From positions 1 through 57,417 of the forward strand of contig QHYR01000035.1 of the NCBI GenBank assembly GCA_003223315.1: 57,417 nucleotides of DNA, read 5' to 3'. The notes under the pieces are model-generated. The model worked only from the letters and a program-made list of their open reading frames with translations. It searched no databases and was not told the origin of the DNA. Shown here piece after piece: positions 1-10,659 of this stretch (its first letter is position 1; every line of letters starts with the position of its first letter). A program made the translations under genes and the position numbers. The DNA comes from Acidobacteriota bacterium (GTDB lineage Bacteria > Acidobacteriota > Terriglobia > Acidiferrales > UBA7541).

Positions 1-398
1 CCCGTGGCGCGATAATCTTTCCAGCCGGAGCCTGCCAAGTATCCCCTCACCACGCATTCGATAGGCAACGGCCGGGTCTTGCGGCATAACATGGATCGCC
101 CGGCAAGCTGCTGACGATACGCGGCAGCGGCGCCAGGAAAATCTGACGCGCTCAAGACGTGGTGGGCAACGATATCGCCGAGCGCCTCAAACCAGAAGAG
201 CGAAAGCTGTGTGAGCACAGGGCCCTTATCGGGAATCGGAGTGGGAAGCACAACGTCAAAAGCGGAAAGCCGGTCTGTGGCCACCAGCAGCAGATCGTTT
301 CCCACTTCGTAGAGGTCGCGAACTTTGCCCCTGGACAGCAGTTTGAGGCCGGGCAACTCCGTTTCCCAAACAACAGCGCTTATGTAAGGAGATGCCAC
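1..398 (-). CDS. purC: Phosphoribosylaminoimidazole-succinocarboxamide synthase (SAICAR synthetase), partial, runs off left edge
   Basis: Minus-strand translation from GTG at 398 reads VASPYISAVVWETELPGLKLLSRGKVRDLYEVGNDLLLVATDRLSAFDVVLPTPIPDKGP..., the typical PurC N-terminus (GKVRDLYE, TDRLSAFD). Absent from the ORF track, presumably because it has a GTG start and is open at the edge. Confidence 0.95.
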   Translation of the reverse strand, partial: MASPYISAVVWETELPGLKLLSRGKVRDLYEVGNDLLLVATDRLSAFDVVLPTPIPDKGPVLTQLSLFWFEALGDIVAHHVLSASDFPGAAAAYRQQLAGRSMLCRKTRPLPIECVVRGYLAGSGWKDYRAT

Positions 399-559
399 GA
401 GTGAATTTTTATCCTGGTGAAGAGGCGGGTATTCTAGCGCAGAGCTAGGCGATGTCAACAGTGAAGAAAAATTGAACGTGGAAAATTAAGTTGTAGAATG
501 GCGCCGACAAGCAAAGAAAATTCTTTACAGTCAAGCTGAAAATTTCGAGCCGTGAAATT

Positions 560-3500
560 TCAAGCTGCGTGGCTCGCGCTGGAGCGGGCTTGTTCCCAAT
601 TCACGGAAACAAGCTTGGAGACGCCGGGCTCCTGCATGGTCACGCCGTAAAGGACGGAAGCCATCTCCATGGTGCGCCGGTTGTGCGTCACCACGATGAA
701 CTGGGCATCGGCGCTCATCTCCGCCAACATCTGAGCGAAGCGGCCGACATTGGTCTCGTCCAGAGGCGCATCGACCTCATCCAGGATGCAAAACGGGCTG
801 GGCTGGTAGCGGAACACGGCGATCAACAGAGCGAGCGCCGCGAGCGCCTTTTCACCGCCGGAAAGCAGGAGCACGTTTTGCAGACGCTTCCCAGGCGGCT
901 GCGTAGCGATATCAATTCCCGCCTCTCCGGAGCTGTCGGGCTCAGAGAGGCGCATCTGTCCGGTGCCGCCCCCGAAGAGCGTTTGGAACGCTGCTGCGAA
1001 ATGCGAGTTGATGATGGCAAACGCTTCTTCAAATTTCTGACGGGAAATCTGGTCCAGTTCACCGATGGTCTGTTGGGTATCGGCAATGGATTGCAGCAGA
1101 TCGGCCCGTTCGCGCTCGAGGAAGCTGAAGCGCTGTTCACATTCGTTGTATTCTTCGAGGGCCATCATGTTCACCGGACCCATAGCCTCGGCGCGCGACT
1201 TCAAGTCTTGATACTGCACCTCAGAGGCCGCCAGATCATCCCCTTCGAGCAGCGCGTCTTGCTCGGCCATCAGGTCTTCGGGGTTGGCGTTGAGTTCGTT
1301 CAGACACGCGGCGCGGAGATGCTCTCGCTCGGCATCGTTGCGAGCGCGTTCGACCTCCTGGCGACTGCGATCTTCCCGAAGCTCGCTAAGAGTTTGCCTA
1401 CCGCCTCGGAGCGCATTGTCGACTTCGCTCGTGCGCAGGCGGACTTGATTCCATTCGCGCTCCAGATCGGCTTTTTGCCTTTCGCGGTGCTCGCGTTCGG
1501 TGCGCAGCGATTCCATCTGCAGGCGTTGCTCTTGGCTCCGGATGACGAGATCGGCTTCCTCAGCCTGGATCGTTGCTTGCTGCGCGGAAAGGGAAGATAA
1601 CCGCGCGACAAGCTCCTCACGTTCCTGTCTGATGCGCATCGAAATGGCCGTGGCGCCGGAAAGCCGCTCGGTCATGGTTGCCTGTTCGGCACGCTTGACA
1701 GCAACCTCGTCATGATGGGCCTGCGCCGACAGGCGGACCTCGCTGATGAGCGCGGTAGCTTCGGCCATATCGCATTCAGCTGCTTCGCGCCCTTTCAGGA
1801 TGGCCTCGCGTTCCACGATGGCGTGCTCGGCTTTCTGTTTGGCGGCGTGAGCGTCGCGCCGAAGGTGTTGGACATCAGACTGGCAGGCCGCCAATTCTGT
1901 ACTGAGCCGTGCCAATTCGGCGCGCGCCTGATCTCGTTCCAGGGTCGCAGCGACAACTTTCTTCCCAGCCTCGACACGCTCCAGGGTCATCTCCTCGAGA
2001 GATCGTTCCGCTTGCTGGCGTTCCGATTCCAGCCGTTCGGCGGCGGATTGCAATTCGGCCAGGGTGCCTTCCAGGCGTGAAGCTTCGGCGTCCAGCGCAC
2101 GCAGCTCACGTTTCGTAGCCAAAGGACCGGCTTCGGTCGGGCGGCCGCCTGTGACGGCGCGCCCGTGATAGCAGGTTCCATCCGGAGTCAGAAAAATGTA
2201 CGAGGGATTCTCGCGCGCCAGCCGCTCTGCGACTTCGGGCTCTTCCACAAGGAAGGCAGAGCGGAGCCGCGGCAAAAACTGCTTTGCCGCCGGGCCGAGG
2301 GGATTCCGAAATTCGACCAAACGGTCCAGGCGCGATACGCCGGATTCCTGGGGAAAAGGGGCAACAACCTCCTGTTCGCCGAGATCCAAGTTGCGCAGCG
2401 AATCGACGAAGAAGGTGGCACGACCGCCGAATTCCTCACGCAAGAGGGCGATGCCGGCACGTGCATGGTCGAAGGTTTCCACGACCACGTATTCGAGCTC
2501 GTCCCGGAGAAACTGTTCTACGGCGGTTTCGTATTGAGGCTCCACCTCGGCATAGTCGGCGAGCAAACCGACGGCCCGGAAATTCCGAGCCGCTCCCTGG
2601 CCATTGGCAGCGAACAGCTTTTGCACGGTTTCCGTGCTGTAGGAACGGTCACTCAGGACCTGTCCAAGCGCGTGGCGGCGAGCGCGCACTGCGGCAAGCG
2701 AATCGCGAAGGGCGTCACAGCGCGAGGCCACCTCGGCCTGATCGCCACGATAATTTGCGAGGCGTTGCTGTGCATCTGCCACGGAGCGCTCGAGAAGGCG
2801 GGCCCTCTCGGTTGCGCCTTGCCAGCGCAGGTCAGCCGCTTGCGAGCCCTCCCGGTAATGTAACGATTCTTCCAATAGAGCCTGCTCGGATTTTTCCACC
2901 CTTTCGAGCGCACCCGAATGATGCGCCAGCAACTGCTCGGCTTGTGCCTGCGCGTCCTGAATTCGAGCGAGGGCTTGATCGAACTCCTGGATTCGGCGTC
3001 GTGATTCCGCAATACGCGCCTCGGCAGAATGGCTGATCGCCGACAACTCTGAGGAGCGGGCCGCAAGTTCGCCCACGACGGCCTCCCATCGCGCGGCCTC
3101 CTCCTGCAGGCGCGCGACGATCGCATCCTGGGCCGCGACGCGCGATTCGACGTGCGCCAATTGTGCGGCGGCTTGTTCGCGCTCACTCGCCAATTGGCGC
3201 CCACGCTCAGCGAGTTCTTCCTGGCGCTGACGGTTGAACAGGATACGGTTTTCTGCGCGGTCCAGCTCCAGCGCAGCCTGGCCGATGAGGTTTTGATTCT
3301 GACGCAATTCGGCATCCAGTTCATAGACGCGACGGTCCAGCCGCTCCTGCTCCGCTTCCAGCTCCGCGAGAGATTGGGACTGCTTCGTTTCCATTTCGGT
3401 GAGTTCCGCAAGTCGCAGGGCGAGTCGGTCGGTCTCGAGCTCCAGCCGGCGCGCCTTGCTCGCGAGCACTATGCGAAGCAGGGTCCGCATCTGCTCGCGA

Positions 3501-4354
3501 ACCTCGACATATCGACGCGCTTTAGACGCCTGGCGCTTGAGCGATGCCAGCTGTTTCTCGACTTCCACAAAGATATCGTTGACGCGCGAGAGATTGACCT
3601 TGGAGGACTCGAGCTTGGCCTCGGCAAGGCGCTTTTTGGTTTTGTATTTCGTAATTCCGGCGGCTTCGTCGATGATCGCGCGGCGATCAGAGGGCTTGGA
3701 ACTCAGAACCTGTCCGATGCGTCCCTGTTCGATGATGGCGTACGAATCCGGCCCGAGGCCAATACCCATGAAGAGTTCCTGTATATCGCGCAGCCGAGCA
3801 GCGCGGCCATTGATGAGATAGTCGCTTTGGCCCGAGCGGTACAGCCGGCGGCCAACTACGACTTCACCGGGCCGTGCCGCAGGTCTTTGAGCCGCGCGCG
3901 GCTTTCTGGAGGTTTTATCGCCGGCAAAAGCGGTGGGTCCACTTTCGATCTCTACCGGGGTGGTTTCGGCGGATTCCGCCGCCTCAGCGAAGGGGGGCAA
4001 CCCTTCGCCTGCGTCAGGGGCAATCTCGCCGGGACTCGTGGCTGCTTGCGATTCGCCGAGTACGCGCCGCGCCGCCTCTGCCAATTCGGTGTCGACGAGA
4101 GTTAAGGTGACCTCAGCCAAACCCATAGGAGGCCGCTTCGCTGTTCCATTGAAGATGCAGTCAGCCATTCGCTCTGCGCGAAGCGTCTTATGGCTTTGCT
4201 CCCCCAGGACCCAGGAAACGGCATCGACAATATTCGATTTGCCGCATCCGTTCGGCCCGATGATGCAGCTCAGCCCGGTGCCGCTAAAGGTCAGGTGCGT
4301 TTTTTCGCAAAACGACTTAAAGCCAACCAGTTCGACTTTGCGGAGTTTGAGCAA
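560..4354 (-). CDS. smc: Chromosome segregation protein SMC
   Basis: 1264 aa; Walker A IIGPNGCGKSNIVDAVSWVLGEQ, signature LLSGGEKALAALALL, Walker B FCILDEVDAPLDETNV, long coiled coils and hinge. Confidence 0.97.
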   Translation of the reverse strand: MLKLRKVELVGFKSFCEKTHLTFSGTGLSCIIGPNGCGKSNIVDAVSWVLGEQSHKTLRAERMADCIFNGTAKRPPMGLAEVTLTLVDTELAEAARRVLGESQAATSPGEIAPDAGEGLPPFAEAAESAETTPVEIESGPTAFAGDKTSRKPRAAQRPAARPGEVVVGRRLYRSGQSDYLINGRAARLRDIQELFMGIGLGPDSYAIIEQGRIGQVLSSKPSDRRAIIDEAAGITKYKTKKRLAEAKLESSKVNLSRVNDIFVEVEKQLASLKRQASKARRYVEVREQMRTLLRIVLASKARRLELETDRLALRLAELTEMETKQSQSLAELEAEQERLDRRVYELDAELRQNQNLIGQAALELDRAENRILFNRQRQEELAERGRQLASEREQAAAQLAHVESRVAAQDAIVARLQEEAARWEAVVGELAARSSELSAISHSAEARIAESRRRIQEFDQALARIQDAQAQAEQLLAHHSGALERVEKSEQALLEESLHYREGSQAADLRWQGATERARLLERSVADAQQRLANYRGDQAEVASRCDALRDSLAAVRARRHALGQVLSDRSYSTETVQKLFAANGQGAARNFRAVGLLADYAEVEPQYETAVEQFLRDELEYVVVETFDHARAGIALLREEFGGRATFFVDSLRNLDLGEQEVVAPFPQESGVSRLDRLVEFRNPLGPAAKQFLPRLRSAFLVEEPEVAERLARENPSYIFLTPDGTCYHGRAVTGGRPTEAGPLATKRELRALDAEASRLEGTLAELQSAAERLESERQQAERSLEEMTLERVEAGKKVVAATLERDQARAELARLSTELAACQSDVQHLRRDAHAAKQKAEHAIVEREAILKGREAAECDMAEATALISEVRLSAQAHHDEVAVKRAEQATMTERLSGATAISMRIRQEREELVARLSSLSAQQATIQAEEADLVIRSQEQRLQMESLRTEREHRERQKADLEREWNQVRLRTSEVDNALRGGRQTLSELREDRSRQEVERARNDAEREHLRAACLNELNANPEDLMAEQDALLEGDDLAASEVQYQDLKSRAEAMGPVNMMALEEYNECEQRFSFLERERADLLQSIADTQQTIGELDQISRQKFEEAFAIINSHFAAAFQTLFGGGTGQMRLSEPDSSGEAGIDIATQPPGKRLQNVLLLSGGEKALAALALLIAVFRYQPSPFCILDEVDAPLDETNVGRFAQMLAEMSADAQFIVVTHNRRTMEMASVLYGVTMQEPGVSKLVSVNWEQARSSASHAA

Positions 4355-4712
4355 GGGATCCCTTAAGTTCCGCCACGCCCCGCCAAAGCAACGCCGCTTG
4401 GGCGGATACGTGTTCGGTTTCCTCGAGCGGAGGGGATGCGCGACGACAACTTTGGCGGGGCGTTTAGCAGTGACCCAGCCGTCCGGCGCTTGGATCGGCG
4501 GTTACACGCCGCACCATAACACATGGTCCAAGGAGTGTAAAGCATTGCTCGCAGCAGCTTTCTAAAACGAAATGAACGTTCGATATCTCATCGCTGAGCC
4601 GTGTTCAAGCGAATTTCAACTCGCTTGGGCGCGTTGCTGCCGTTCTAGCGCTCGGCTAGAATGCTAGCTCATCGCGAGGGCGGATGCCCTTGCACGTTTC
4701 TCAGCATATCAT

Positions 4713-6191
4713 TTGAGTAACGGGCACCCGGCCGGAGGGATGCCGCAACGATCAATGGGCGATATCGTTTTCCAAAATACGCTCGGAGGACAGAAGCAAG
4801 ACTTTGTGCCGCTGCATCCGGGCCAGGTGAGAATGTATACATGCGGCCCCACCGTCTACGACTTCGCCCATATTGGCAATTTTCGGACGTTCGTTTTCCA
4901 GGATATCCTGCGTCGCTTTCTGCGCTCGCGCGGTTTCGAGGTCATGCAGGTCACCAATTTCACCGATGTGGACGATCGCATCATCGCCAAAGCCGCGGAG
5001 GCAAAGGTCGATATACGCGATTACACGGCCAAATATATCGAGGCTTTTCTTGCGGATCAGCGGGTATTAGGTCTCAAAAAACCGGAATACATGGTGCGGG
5101 CCACCGACCATATCGAGGATATGGTTCAGCTCATCGAGCGGCTCACGGCCAAGGGCTTTACCTATGTGAGCGAGGGATCGATCTACTTTCGCATATCGCA
5201 ATTTCGCGATTACGGCAAGCTGACCCATGTGGATATGGCAGGCATCAAGGCCGGGGCGCGTGTGGATGTAGATCGCTATGACAAGGCTGATGCGCGCGAT
5301 TTCGCGCTCTGGAAAGCTCCCAAGCCGGGGGAGTTTTTCTGGGAAACGCGCATCGGTCCAGGCCGACCAGGCTGGCACATTGAATGCTCGACCATGGCCA
5401 TGAAGTATTTGGGAGAAACGATCGACATTCATTCCGGCGGCGTGGACCTTGCCTTTCCGCACCACGAAAATGAGATCGCGCAGTCTGAGGCCGCGACGGG
5501 GAAACCCTTTGTGCGCTATTGGCTTCATGCCGAACACCTCCTGGTCGACTCTCAGAAGATGTCCAAATCGCTGGGCAACTTCTATACCCTGCGCGATTTG
5601 CTCGAAAAAGGAAACAAGCCATCCACCTTACGCTTTTTGCTGGCGTCGGTCCCTTACCGGCGTCAACTCAATTTCACGCAAGAAGGTCTGCAGCAAGCGG
5701 CAAGCTCCGTCGAACGCTTGCGGAATTTTGCCATGCGCCTCAAGACCGCTAAGTTTCCGGAGGGCACTTCCGCGCTTAGCGAGAGCGCAGAGCGGGCCCG
5801 CGAGAATTTTGAAGCCGGGCTGGAAGACGATTTGAACACGGCCCAGGCTTTGGCTGCGGTGTTCGATCTGATCCGGGAAGCCAATGCGGTCATGGATCGC
5901 GGTGAATTTCGGCAAGGCGATGTAGCACCGGTGTGCAAGGCTCTGGAGTTATTTGATGCTATTTTTGCCGTTCTCCAGGATGATGACGACGAGAAACTCC
6001 GCTCCGTCGGTATAGGCGCGCGCGGCAGCGTCCCGAGCAACGAAGAAATCGAAGAGCGCGTCGCGGCGCGACAACTAGCACGCAAGACGCGTGATTTTGC
6101 AAAGGCCGATCGCATCCGCCAGGAGTTGGCCGACCAGGGTATTATTCTCGAAGACAGCAAAGATGGGATCGTTCGCTGGAAGCGCAAGTAG
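4713..6191 (+). CDS. cysS: Cysteine--tRNA ligase
   Basis: 492 aa; MYTCGPTVYDFAHIGNFRTFVFQDILRR, HIECSTMAMKYLG, KMSKSLGNF. Start is TTG at 4713 or ATG near 4755. Confidence 0.97.
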   Translation: MSNGHPAGGMPQRSMGDIVFQNTLGGQKQDFVPLHPGQVRMYTCGPTVYDFAHIGNFRTFVFQDILRRFLRSRGFEVMQVTNFTDVDDRIIAKAAEAKVDIRDYTAKYIEAFLADQRVLGLKKPEYMVRATDHIEDMVQLIERLTAKGFTYVSEGSIYFRISQFRDYGKLTHVDMAGIKAGARVDVDRYDKADARDFALWKAPKPGEFFWETRIGPGRPGWHIECSTMAMKYLGETIDIHSGGVDLAFPHHENEIAQSEAATGKPFVRYWLHAEHLLVDSQKMSKSLGNFYTLRDLLEKGNKPSTLRFLLASVPYRRQLNFTQEGLQQAASSVERLRNFAMRLKTAKFPEGTSALSESAERARENFEAGLEDDLNTAQALAAVFDLIREANAVMDRGEFRQGDVAPVCKALELFDAIFAVLQDDDDEKLRSVGIGARGSVPSNEEIEERVAARQLARKTRDFAKADRIRQELADQGIILEDSKDGIVRWKRK

Positions 6192-6221
6192 ATCAGCATC
6201 CGCAGATTCGAGGAGGCATCT

Positions 6222-7346
6222 ATGAAAGGACTGGTTGCGGCGGTATTGTTCGGGCTTCTCGCGGCCCCGGCGTTCGCACAGCAAGCGCCGCCGGCTCCGG
6301 GCATTCAGAACGCTCCGGAAATTCCTTTTGAGTCTGTGCCGTTCCTGAAGCTGACGCCTGAGCGCAATTTGGGCGAAGTTTTGGGAGTGGCGGTCAATTC
6401 CAAGGGGCACGTCGTGGTCTTGAACCATCCCGGCAGCGCGGGCACTGGTCCGGTTTACGGCGAGTCCACCACGCAAATAATGGAGTTCGATGAAAAAGGC
6501 AACTACGTCCGCGAGATCGGGCGCGGCGTTTACGGCCTGGCCTACGCGCACTCGGTGCGCTTCGACAGATACGACAATCTGTGGGTGGTGGACAAAGCGA
6601 CGATGTCAGTAATGAAGTTCGATCCGCAAGGAATGGTGGCGATGAATCTGGGGCGCCGCGACGAAGGTCCAGACGAACCGCGCTACCGGCACGCCGATCC
6701 TCCGCCAACCCCGGTGGATGGCTATTTCAACGGTTCCACCGACGTCAGCTGGGACAAAGACGATAACATCTACGTTAGCGACGGCTACTTCAATTCGGAG
6801 ATCGCCAAGTTCGATAAGCACGGATATTGGCTCAAGCGCTGGGGCGCGCCCGGCAAGGGCGGAGAACACGCTAATGAGAACCCCGGCCACTTCAGCAACC
6901 CGCACAATATCGGGATCGATCGCAACGAGAATATCTACGTTGCTGACCGCGGCAACCGGCGCATTCAAGTGTTCGACACCGAGGGCAACTTCAAGAAATT
7001 CATTTTCCTCAATGTTCCCTACGACAAGACGCGCCACCCGGTGCTGGGGAACATGCCCGCCAACCGCCCGGATGAAACGCGACCCTGGACGATCTGCATC
7101 ACCAACACGACACCGCAGTACCTCTACACCTCAGATGAGGAGCCGGGCCGCGTCTACAAGATCTCTTTGCCCGATGGCAAAATCCTCGGCGTGCTCGGCA
7201 AATCAGGCCGCGACATCGGGCAGTTTAATTGGGTGCACGGCATTGCCTGCCCCGATGAGAATACGCTCTACGTCGCGGATATGAACAACTGGCGGCTGCA
7301 AAAGCTGATTTTGCATCCCGACAAGAAGCTCGTTTCAAGCAAGTGA
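6222..7346 (+). CDS. Exported NHL-repeat / six-bladed beta-propeller protein (peptidyl-alpha-hydroxyglycine lyase-like)
   Basis: Signal peptide MKGLVAAVLFGLLAAPAFAQ; repeated NIYVSDGYFNSEIAKFDKHG / NIYVADRGNRRIQVFDTEGNF blades. Confidence 0.85.
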   Translation: MKGLVAAVLFGLLAAPAFAQQAPPAPGIQNAPEIPFESVPFLKLTPERNLGEVLGVAVNSKGHVVVLNHPGSAGTGPVYGESTTQIMEFDEKGNYVREIGRGVYGLAYAHSVRFDRYDNLWVVDKATMSVMKFDPQGMVAMNLGRRDEGPDEPRYRHADPPPTPVDGYFNGSTDVSWDKDDNIYVSDGYFNSEIAKFDKHGYWLKRWGAPGKGGEHANENPGHFSNPHNIGIDRNENIYVADRGNRRIQVFDTEGNFKKFIFLNVPYDKTRHPVLGNMPANRPDETRPWTICITNTTPQYLYTSDEEPGRVYKISLPDGKILGVLGKSGRDIGQFNWVHGIACPDENTLYVADMNNWRLQKLILHPDKKLVSSK

Positions 7347-7377
7347 GACGAGGATGATGTGATCAATTAAGCCGCAC

Positions 7378-8799
7378 TTGACGCGACGTTTCCCCTACAT
7401 AACTCCGGAGCGCGTGTACAATCGTTCTATGGCCAAAGGATCGCTTCGGACTGAAACCCTCGTTCACACAAAGCTGCCGCACCTGATCACTGCGCTGCCC
7501 GGGCCCAATGCTAAACGGGTGATCGAACAGGATCGGCGGCATATCTCGCCATCCTACACGCGCAGTTATCCGCTCGTTGCACGGCGCGGCCTGGGCGCTT
7601 TGGTTGAGGATGTCGACGGCAATACCTTTCTTGACTTCAATGCGGGAATAGCCGTGGTGGCAACCGGTCACTGCCATCCCGAGGTGGTCGCCGCGGTCCA
7701 GCGACAAGCGGCCGAGCTCATTCATATGTCCTGTACCGATTTTTACTATGAAGGTATGGTCGAACTGGCGCAGAAGCTAGAAGCGATATCACCGGGCGGC
7801 GAGCCGAAGAAGGTCTATTTCGGAAATTCGGGAACTGAGGCCATCGAGGCAGCTATCAAGCTCGCTCGATATCATACCAGGCGCGAGAAGATCATCGCTT
7901 TTTATGGGGCTTTTCACGGGCGGACCTTGGGTTCGCTTTCGCTCACTGCTTCCAAATCCGTGCAACGGACTGGATTCGGAAGCCTGCTTTCCGGTGTTTT
8001 CCACGTCCCTTATGCCAACCCTTACCGCTGTCCCTACGGACACCAGCCGCAGGATTGCTGCACGGATTGCGCCAAGTTCATTGAGCGCGAGCTTTTCAAG
8101 AAAATTGTGGACCCCCAAGAAGTGGCCGCAATTATCGTGGAGCCAATTCAGGGCGAAGGGGGATATGTTCCGGGCCCTCCGGAGTTTCTGCGAGATTTGC
8201 AGCGCATTTGCCGGGAGCATGGAATCCTTTTCATAACGGATGAAGTGCAGAGCGGCATGGGCCGGACAGGCAAATGGTGGGCGGGGGATCACGCGGACGT
8301 CGAACCGGACATTTTGTGTGTTGCCAAGGGCATCGCCTCGGGGCTGCCACTTTCTGCGACGATCGCTCGATCCAGCGTCATGGATTGGAAGCCGGGCGCC
8401 CACGCGTCAACCTTCGGCGCGAATCCGGTATCGGTGGCGGCAGCCTTGGTCACACTTCGGCTGGTTCAGGAACAATATATGGAGAATGCGCGGCGCATGG
8501 GCGAGTATATTTTTGGGCATCTCTCGAAGTGGCGCGACAAGTTCCGGATTGTTGGAGACGTCCGCGGCAAGGGTTTGATGATTGGCATCGAGATTGTAGC
8601 GGATCGGGAAACGAAAGAGCCTGCTCCCAAGCTGCGCGATGCGATTGAAAATCTGGCATTTGCCAAGGGAGTGTTGGTGCTGGGAGCAGGCGCAAATACT
8701 CTAAGGCTTGCTCCTCCGCTCGTAATCGACGAAGAGCAAGCAGATTTCGCGATGGATGCCCTCGAGGCGTGCATCCGGGAGGCGGAATCCCTGGTTTAA
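7378..8799 (+). CDS. Class III PLP aminotransferase (4-aminobutyrate/acetylornithine aminotransferase family)
   Basis: DFNAGIAVVATGHCHPEVVAAV, YFGNSGTEAIEAAIKLAR, FITDEVQSGMGRTGKWWA, CVAKGIASGLPLSA. Start may be the internal ATG at about 7429. Confidence 0.93.
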   Translation: MTRRFPYITPERVYNRSMAKGSLRTETLVHTKLPHLITALPGPNAKRVIEQDRRHISPSYTRSYPLVARRGLGALVEDVDGNTFLDFNAGIAVVATGHCHPEVVAAVQRQAAELIHMSCTDFYYEGMVELAQKLEAISPGGEPKKVYFGNSGTEAIEAAIKLARYHTRREKIIAFYGAFHGRTLGSLSLTASKSVQRTGFGSLLSGVFHVPYANPYRCPYGHQPQDCCTDCAKFIERELFKKIVDPQEVAAIIVEPIQGEGGYVPGPPEFLRDLQRICREHGILFITDEVQSGMGRTGKWWAGDHADVEPDILCVAKGIASGLPLSATIARSSVMDWKPGAHASTFGANPVSVAAALVTLRLVQEQYMENARRMGEYIFGHLSKWRDKFRIVGDVRGKGLMIGIEIVADRETKEPAPKLRDAIENLAFAKGVLVLGAGANTLRLAPPLVIDEEQADFAMDALEACIREAESLV

Positions 8800-8853
8800 G
8801 GAGCCGAATCGGAATACGCCCCAGAGCCACTGATATCCGCGAGAGCAAAACGA

Positions 8854-9327
8854 ATGCGCGTCTTCTCCAGCTTTATTTTTGGAATGGTCGAATGGGCGGC
8901 AAGGAATGGCTTGGCGCCCCAGTCCCTGCCTTCGGATGGCGGCCCACGACGACAACCTCGACATCTGATGGGCGTACGCGGCGAGACCTTCGCGTATTGG
9001 TACTTGCGGCGCCATGGCTATGTTATGGTCTGCCGCAACTTCCGCGCTCCGGGCATAAAGGGTGAGATCGATCTCGTCGGCTTTGACGGACCGGTCTTGG
9101 CCTTTATAGAAGTGAAAACAAGGACGACTAAACCCGGCCCTTCCAGCTTACCGGAGGATGCCATCACTGCGGATAAGCGGCGCTTTCTCGCGCGAATGGC
9201 AAGGCAGTTTTTGATCGACCGCAGGCTAGCCGCTGTGAACTGGCGCTTCGACGTCTTGGCGATCGAGTCCCGGGCGGGCAATCGCCCGGTCGTACGCTTG
9301 CACAAAGGGGCCTTTACTGACCAATAG
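8854..9327 (+). CDS. YraN/UPF0102 family endonuclease-like protein
   Basis: GVRGETFAYWYLRRHGYVMVCRNFRAPGIKGEIDLVGFDGPVLAFIEVKTR: conserved GEIDL...FVEVK nuclease-like motif. Confidence 0.9.
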   Translation: MRVFSSFIFGMVEWAARNGLAPQSLPSDGGPRRQPRHLMGVRGETFAYWYLRRHGYVMVCRNFRAPGIKGEIDLVGFDGPVLAFIEVKTRTTKPGPSSLPEDAITADKRRFLARMARQFLIDRRLAAVNWRFDVLAIESRAGNRPVVRLHKGAFTDQ

Positions 9328-9456
9328 GTCGCAAGCGCTCTGGCTGGGCTTTGCAGGTTCCCGGGCTCAAGCTAAAGTATCCTGCTCAGGATACAATCAA
9401 GGGTTGCTAAAGAGGCGTTCCCGGCCCCAGGTGCCGCGACACGTGAGGAGGATGCG

Positions 9457-10476
9457 TTGCCGGAGTTACGTAAGGATCCGATTACCGGTCGCTGGGTCAT
9501 TATCTCGACTGATCGCGCTAAGCGGCCGTCCGATTTTGTACGCGAAAGTGTGCGCATGGAGGGCAAGGGGTTTTGCCCTTTCTGCCTCGGGAATGAGTCG
9601 AAAACGCCGCCGGAAGTCCTGGCGTATGGACGGAACGGAGGAGGCCCGAATACACCCGGGTGGACGGTCCGCGTGGTTCCCAACAAGTTCCCCGCGCTCG
9701 GCATCGAGGGCGATCTTGACCGCCAGGGCGATGGTTTGTTCGATCGCATGAATGGCGTGGGAGCGCACGAGGTGATCGTGGAAACTCCCGATCACCAGAG
9801 CACCTTGGCCACCTTGCCGGTTCGTGCGATCGAGGATGTGTTGTGGGCTTATCGCGATCGGGTGCTGGACCTGAAAAACGACAAGCGCTTTCGTTATGCG
9901 CTGATCTTCAAGAATCACGGTGATGCAGCGGGAGCCTCTTTGGAACATTCGCATTCGCAACTGATTGCGTTGCCCATTGTGCCCAAGCGAGTCCGCGAAG
10001 AGCTCGATGCATCCAAACATTACTACCGCGAGAAAGAACGCTGCATTTTCTGCGACATGATCCGGCAGGAAACCGAATCCGGCATCCGCGTCGTCGGCGA
10101 AAACGACCAGTTCATTTCGATTGCTCCTTACGCTCCTCGTTTCCCATTCGAGCTTTGGCTGCTGCCCAAGCAGCATAGTTCTGCATTTGAGAACAATCAG
10201 AGCTCGGTCTACTCCAGCCTGGCGCGCATGCTCAAGGACACGTTGGCGCGGCTAGACACCGTGCTCGATCGTCCCGCGTACAATTTCATGCTGCACACCT
10301 CGCCTGTGGGCGAGGAGATCAATGACCACTATCATTGGCACTTCGAGATCATACCCAAGTTGACCAAAGTGGCGGGATTTGAGTGGGGAACAGGTTTTTA
10401 CATCTGCCCAACTCCGCCCGAAGAGTCAGCACGCTTTCTTCGGGAGGCGCAGGTTGCCGCTACGTCAGCAGCGTGA
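9457..10476 (+). CDS. galT: Galactose-1-phosphate uridylyltransferase family
   Basis: MPELRKDPITGRWVIISTDRAKRPSDF, CPFCLGNE, HSHSQLIALPIVP, HYHWHFEIIPKL (HxHxx motifs); TTG start. Confidence 0.9.
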   Translation: MPELRKDPITGRWVIISTDRAKRPSDFVRESVRMEGKGFCPFCLGNESKTPPEVLAYGRNGGGPNTPGWTVRVVPNKFPALGIEGDLDRQGDGLFDRMNGVGAHEVIVETPDHQSTLATLPVRAIEDVLWAYRDRVLDLKNDKRFRYALIFKNHGDAAGASLEHSHSQLIALPIVPKRVREELDASKHYYREKERCIFCDMIRQETESGIRVVGENDQFISIAPYAPRFPFELWLLPKQHSSAFENNQSSVYSSLARMLKDTLARLDTVLDRPAYNFMLHTSPVGEEINDHYHWHFEIIPKLTKVAGFEWGTGFYICPTPPEESARFLREAQVAATSAA

Positions 10477-10561
10477 AGATCTACAATCACACGCGCGCTT
10501 TTAGTGCTTAGACCGCCTGACTGACATACTCGGACGCTTTTCGATATACTGACGGGCATTG

Positions 10562-10638
10562 GGCGCGGTACCCAAGAGGCCCAAGGGAGAGGTCTGCAAA
10601 ACCTCCATTCGTGGGTTCGAATCCCACCCGCGCCTCCA
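10562..10638 (+). tRNA. tRNA-Cys (GCA), CCA encoded
   Basis: GGCGCGG TA CCCAAGAGGCCCAAGGG A GAGGT CTGCAAA ACCTC CATTC GTGGG TTCGAAT CCCAC CCGCGCC T CCA; full cloverleaf, anticodon GCA. Confidence 0.96.
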
Positions 10639-10659
10639 AATTGGGCCGATGCGCCAGTG

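Noticed and set aside
569-1600. 343-aa plus-strand ORF (and 1712-2080, 2165-2863, 3152-4105)
   Set aside because: Entirely antisense to the well-supported smc gene; composition-driven shadow ORFs in GC-rich DNA.
4713-10638. cysS and tRNA-Cys lying within 6 kb of each other as a possible functional unit
   Set aside because: Four unrelated genes intervene and no shared regulatory element was seen; most likely coincidence.
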